In this document: piece after piece, positions 63,938 through 64,000 of the stretch
Numbering within the stretch: the stretch's first letter is position 1
How the letters are laid out: each line of letters begins with the position of its first letter
Source of the DNA: Paeniglutamicibacter gangotriensis Lz1y
Lineage (GTDB): Bacteria > Actinomycetota > Actinomycetes > Actinomycetales > Micrococcaceae
Length of the DNA stretch: 64,000 nucleotides
Direction: 5' to 3'
Assembly (NCBI RefSeq): GCF_000348945.1
Contig: NZ_AOCK01000010.1
Span: forward strand, 141,214 to 205,213
Notes under the pieces: generated by a model
Databases searched by the model: none
What the model was told of the DNA's origin: nothing
Seen by the model: the letters and a program-made list of their open reading frames with translations, nothing else
Translations under genes and position numbers: made by a program

Positions 63938-64000
63938 ACTACATATCACCCCGGAAGAAACACCGACTGATCAATTGATCGCACGGATGCCGAACCGGGA
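63938..64000 (+). other. Transcribed leader running off the window
   Basis: The bases after the strong promoter contain no start codon with a ribosome binding site and include the palindrome GATCAATTGATC at 63969-63980. This fits the beginning of an rRNA precursor leader, but the mature RNA is not in view. Confidence 0.35.

Overview
The window is a contiguous piece of a high-GC actinobacterial chromosome. Gene content and order point to the Micrococcaceae (Arthrobacter and relatives). The signs are a PriA-type HisA, a DUF1844 gene beside infC, a mycothiol-dependent maleylpyruvate isomerase-family protein, a LysM gene divergent from lexA, an LppM-like lipoprotein, a HelD-type ATPase, GTG and TTG starts, and many promoters whose -10 hexamer lies 6-7 nt before the start codon (leaderless mRNAs). 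I see no rRNA or tRNA gene, CRISPR array, insertion sequence or prophage. This assignment is inferred from gene content, not from any search.

Layout. 1-8 kb: the 3' end of miaA, dapF, an RsmC-like methyltransferase (minus), hflX, dinG, lexA (minus) and a divergent SOS-type LysM protein. 8-15 kb: hisC-hisB-hisH, a 51-aa membrane protein, priA, an APH(3')-like kinase, an SseB-like protein and an MFS transporter. 15-18 kb: DUF1844 (minus) and infC-rpmI-rplT, where infC starts with ATT and both IF3 and L20 carry long C-terminal additions. 18-29 kb: a TrmH-type rRNA methyltransferase, a CDF transporter, mutT-like, pcp, SIMPL, an HExxH-type membrane protein, an LppM-like lipoprotein, a class B PBP with a MecA-like N-terminus, pheS and pheT.

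29-34 kb is an eroded accessory segment. It holds a frameshifted RelE/HigB-type toxin with an intact antitoxin, an unknown gene interrupted by an in-frame amber codon, a very acidic small protein and a frameshifted DNA alkylation repair gene, separated by long stretches without genes. 34-42 kb is the most interesting block: PPK2, an M1 metallopeptidase translationally coupled to a 1346-aa Pls/PosA-type synthetase (A-T-six TM helices-three hexapeptide-like domains, the architecture of epsilon-poly-L-lysine synthetase), a decayed membrane acyltransferase and a facing 4'-phosphopantetheinyl transferase. The adenylation-domain code, aligned by hand, reads D-A-E-S-I-G-T-V-V-K, close to known lysine codes.

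42-47.6 kb: a carbohydrate ABC importer without its ATPase, controlled by a ROK repressor with shared TGAACGCA sites, then a quinone oxidoreductase. 47.7-58 kb: argCJBDFR and, after a 2.4-kb interruption (SRPBCC, ArsR, macro domain, ankyrin), argH. argC and argH each have a pair of ARG boxes, and argG is absent. 58-64 kb: an MDMPI-family protein, a 3-methyladenine DNA glycosylase, apt, a HelD-like ATPase, tyrS, and two tandem sigma70-type promoters that probably drive an rRNA operon just outside the window.
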